From Bacillota bacterium (GTDB taxonomy: Bacteria; Bacillota; Clostridia; Oscillospirales; Acutalibacteraceae), in NCBI GenBank assembly GCA_023397245.1, contig JAEWUH010000065.1, positions 1-15,965 on the forward strand: a DNA stretch of 15,965 nt. Direction: 5' to 3'. Every line of letters starts with the position of its first letter. Position 1 is the stretch's first letter. The notes under the pieces were generated by a model. It searched no databases, was not told the origin of the DNA, and saw only the letters and a program-made list of their open reading frames with translations. Positions 14,283-15,965 of the stretch are shown in pieces. The position numbers and the translations under genes are program-made.

Positions 14283-14311
14283 TTGAAATACTCCATATTT
14301 TAGTGTATAAT
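14283..14311 (+). promoter_or_regulatory. Promoter of pgk-tpiA
   Basis: -35 TTGAAA (14283-14288), 17-base spacer, -10 TATAAT (14306-14311). The leader to the pgk ATG is about 48 bases. Confidence 0.8.
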
Positions 14312-14365
14312 GGCAAAGGTTAAATACGTATATTCTGAACTCATAAATATAAAGGAGTGCAAAAC

Positions 14366-15559
14366 ATGAATTATCTGAACAAAAAGACTGTAGAAGATAT
14401 TGATGTTGCAGGCAAAAAGGTACTCGTTCGCTGCGACTTCAATGTACCGTTCGACGCTGAGGGCAACATCACAGACCCGAAACGTATCGACGAAGCACTT
14501 AAGACAATCAATTATCTTATCAGCCACAAGGCAAAGGTAATCCTCTGCTCGCATCTGGGACGTCCGAAGGGCGAATTCAACATGAAATACTCCCTTGCCC
14601 CGGTTGCCAAGTATCTTTCCAAGGCCCTCGGTCAGGAAGTGAAAATGGCCTCCGACGTCATCGGCGACAGTGCCAAGAGCATTGCCGCTTCTCTGAAGGA
14701 CGGAGAAGTGGAGCTGATTGAAAACGTGCGTTTCCACAAGGAAGAGGAAAAGAACGATCCCGAATTTTCAAAGCAACTTGCCTCTCTTGCTGAAATCTAT
14801 GTAAACGACGCGTTCGGCACCGCGCACCGCGCACACGCTTCCACCGCCGGCGTCGCAGCCTATCTGCCGGCCGTATGCGGCTACCTGATCAAGAAGGAAA
14901 TCACCATCATGGGCGGCGCGCTCAGCAACCCGAAGCGTCCGTTCGTCGCCATTCTGGGCGGCGCGAAGGTTTCCGATAAGATCGGCGTTATCACCAACCT
15001 GCTCGATAAGGTTGACACCCTGATCATCGGCGGCGGCATGGCTTATACCTTCATGAATGCACTCGGCTACTCCATCGGCACTTCCATCTGCGAGAGCGAC
15101 AAGGTTGAGCTTGCAAAGGACATGATGGCAAAGGCAAAGGAAAAGGGCGTTAAGTTCCTGATTCCGGTGGACAACGTGGTAGCGACCGAATACAAAGCGG
15201 ACGCCGAACACAAGGTTGTTGACTCCGACCAGATTCCGGACGGCTGGATGGGCCTTGATATCGGGCCGAAATCCGCCGCACTGTTCGCGGACGCCATAAA
15301 AGGCACCGGAACGGTCGTATGGAACGGGCCTATGGGCGTTTCCGAATGGGATAACTTTGCGGCGGGCACCATCGCCGTGGCAAAGGCTGTTGCGGACAGC
15401 GGCGCAATCTCCATCATCGGCGGCGGCGATTCCGCAGCTGCGGTTGAGAAGCTCGGCTTTGCAGAAAAGATGACCCACATTTCCACAGGCGGCGGCGCTT
15501 CCCTTGAATTTCTCGAGGGCCTTGAGCTCCCGGGTATTGCCTGCCTGAACGACAAATAA
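14366..15559 (+). CDS. pgk: Phosphoglycerate kinase
   Basis: A 397-residue monomeric glycolytic enzyme that transfers phosphate from 1,3-bisphosphoglycerate to ADP. The signature VLVRCDFNVPF (19-29) and SHLGRPKG (62-69) carry the substrate-binding Asp24, Asn26, His63 and Arg66. ENVRFHKEEEKND, GGAKVSDKIGV, WNGPMGVSE and the late GGGDSAAAV and STGGGASLEFLEG loops complete the N- and C-domain active site. Full length for the family. The ATG at 14366 follows AAAGGAG by eight bases; a GTG at 14357 overlaps that site and is unlikely. It is cotranscribed with tpiA, across a hairpin. No gap gene precedes it, unlike many Clostridia clusters; trmL is there instead. Confidence 0.98.
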   Translation: MNYLNKKTVEDIDVAGKKVLVRCDFNVPFDAEGNITDPKRIDEALKTINYLISHKAKVILCSHLGRPKGEFNMKYSLAPVAKYLSKALGQEVKMASDVIGDSAKSIAASLKDGEVELIENVRFHKEEEKNDPEFSKQLASLAEIYVNDAFGTAHRAHASTAGVAAYLPAVCGYLIKKEITIMGGALSNPKRPFVAILGGAKVSDKIGVITNLLDKVDTLIIGGGMAYTFMNALGYSIGTSICESDKVELAKDMMAKAKEKGVKFLIPVDNVVATEYKADAEHKVVDSDQIPDGWMGLDIGPKSAALFADAIKGTGTVVWNGPMGVSEWDNFAAGTIAVAKAVADSGAISIIGGGDSAAAVEKLGFAEKMTHISTGGGASLEFLEGLELPGIACLNDK

Positions 15560-15573
15560 TGATCGATAGCCTG

Positions 15574-15600
15574 AGGGGCGGAGGATTCCGCCCCTTTAAT
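15574..15600 (+). terminator. Hairpin between pgk and tpiA, partial terminator or stabiliser
   Basis: Stem AGGGGCGGA (15574-15582), loop GGAT, stem TCCGCCCCT (15587-15595), then TTAATTCTATA. The T run is short, so it may only reduce read-through into tpiA or protect the pgk message end. Confidence 0.6.
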
Positions 15601-15630
15601 TCTATATATTAAGATATGGAGGATATTAAA

Positions 15631-15965
15631 ATGGATAAGAAATTAAGAAAAGCAGTTATCGCGGGCAACTGGAAAATGAACAAGACCCCCGCCGAGGCAA
15701 AGGAACTGATCGAGGGCATTAAGCCGCTCGTTAAGGACGCGGACTGCGACGTTGTCGTATGCGTGCCTTATGTTGATCTCTCCGCCGCATTGGAAGCAAC
15801 CAAGGGCACCAACATCGGGGTGGGCGCCGAGAACTGCCACTGGGAAAAGAGCGGCGCGTTCACCGGCGAAATTTCCGCGGATATGCTGACCTCCATGGGC
15901 GTACAGTATGTAATTATCGGCCACAGCGAGCGCAGAACCTACTTCGGCGAGACCGACGTGACCGT
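15631..15965 (+). CDS. tpiA: Triosephosphate isomerase, N-terminal part (cut by window edge)
   Basis: The first 111 residues of the TIM-barrel enzyme that interconverts dihydroxyacetone phosphate and glyceraldehyde 3-phosphate. AGNWKMN (11-17) supplies the substrate-binding Asn13 and the catalytic Lys15. GAENCHWEKSGAFTGEIS (65-82) and GHSERR (97-102), with the electrophilic His98, follow. The catalytic Glu lies beyond the window. The ATG has TGGAGG nine bases upstream. It follows pgk by 71 bases, as in many Firmicutes glycolytic operons. Confidence 0.97.
   Translation, partial: MDKKLRKAVIAGNWKMNKTPAEAKELIEGIKPLVKDADCDVVVCVPYVDLSAALEATKGTNIGVGAENCHWEKSGAFTGEISADMLTSMGVQYVIIGHSERRTYFGETDVT

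Overview
The window looks like chromosome of a monoderm (Gram-positive type) Clostridia bacterium, probably a relative of Oscillospiraceae/Ruminococcaceae. This is inferred from the strong AGGAGG-like ribosome sites, frequent TTG/GTG starts, consensus sigma-A promoters with 17-base spacers, GC-rich codon use, the repeat family at 3627-4086, and a type IV pilus locus with no secretin (PilQ) or pilotin. Species cannot be fixed from the sequence alone.

Layout. 1-131: the start of a leftward helix-turn-helix protein, cut by the window edge. 249-2833 (leftward): a three-gene tip operon with a large GspK/PilX-like tip pilin, a GspI/PilV-like pilin and a GspJ/PilW-like pilin, driven by a promoter at 2867-2895. 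3127-3537 (rightward): the major pilin, with a perfect TTGACA-17-TATAAT promoter and its own terminator. 3606-4090: non-coding, with three copies of a small palindromic repeat, two of them forming a 128-base element with 10-base terminal inverted repeats. 4179-6110 (leftward): a secreted beta-helix/Ig-like surface protein of unknown role, with a TTG start. 6424-13310 (rightward): the pilus machine operon pilMN (fused), pilO, pilD, pilB, pilT, pilC, tightly packed and ending in a terminator at 13404-13433. 13453-13632 (leftward): a small membrane protein. 13744-14244: trmL. 14366-15559 and 15631-end: glycolytic pgk and tpiA (cut by the edge).

How it works together. PilD trims the prepilins. 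PilB powers assembly through the PilC platform and PilT powers retraction. PilMN and PilO form the inner alignment complex. The tip operon supplies an initiating cap and the 3127 gene supplies the shaft. The secreted protein is a candidate partner or adhesin by location only. The content resembles the Clostridioides difficile pilus cluster, which also has a PilMN fusion and a large PilK, but it is split into separate transcription units. The most unusual signals are an abrupt codon-composition break inside the major pilin, a MshEN-type (c-di-GMP binding) repeat at the start of PilB, a cysteine-motif-free PilD, the unexplained secreted protein, and a perfect 10+10 palindrome next to the machine promoter.
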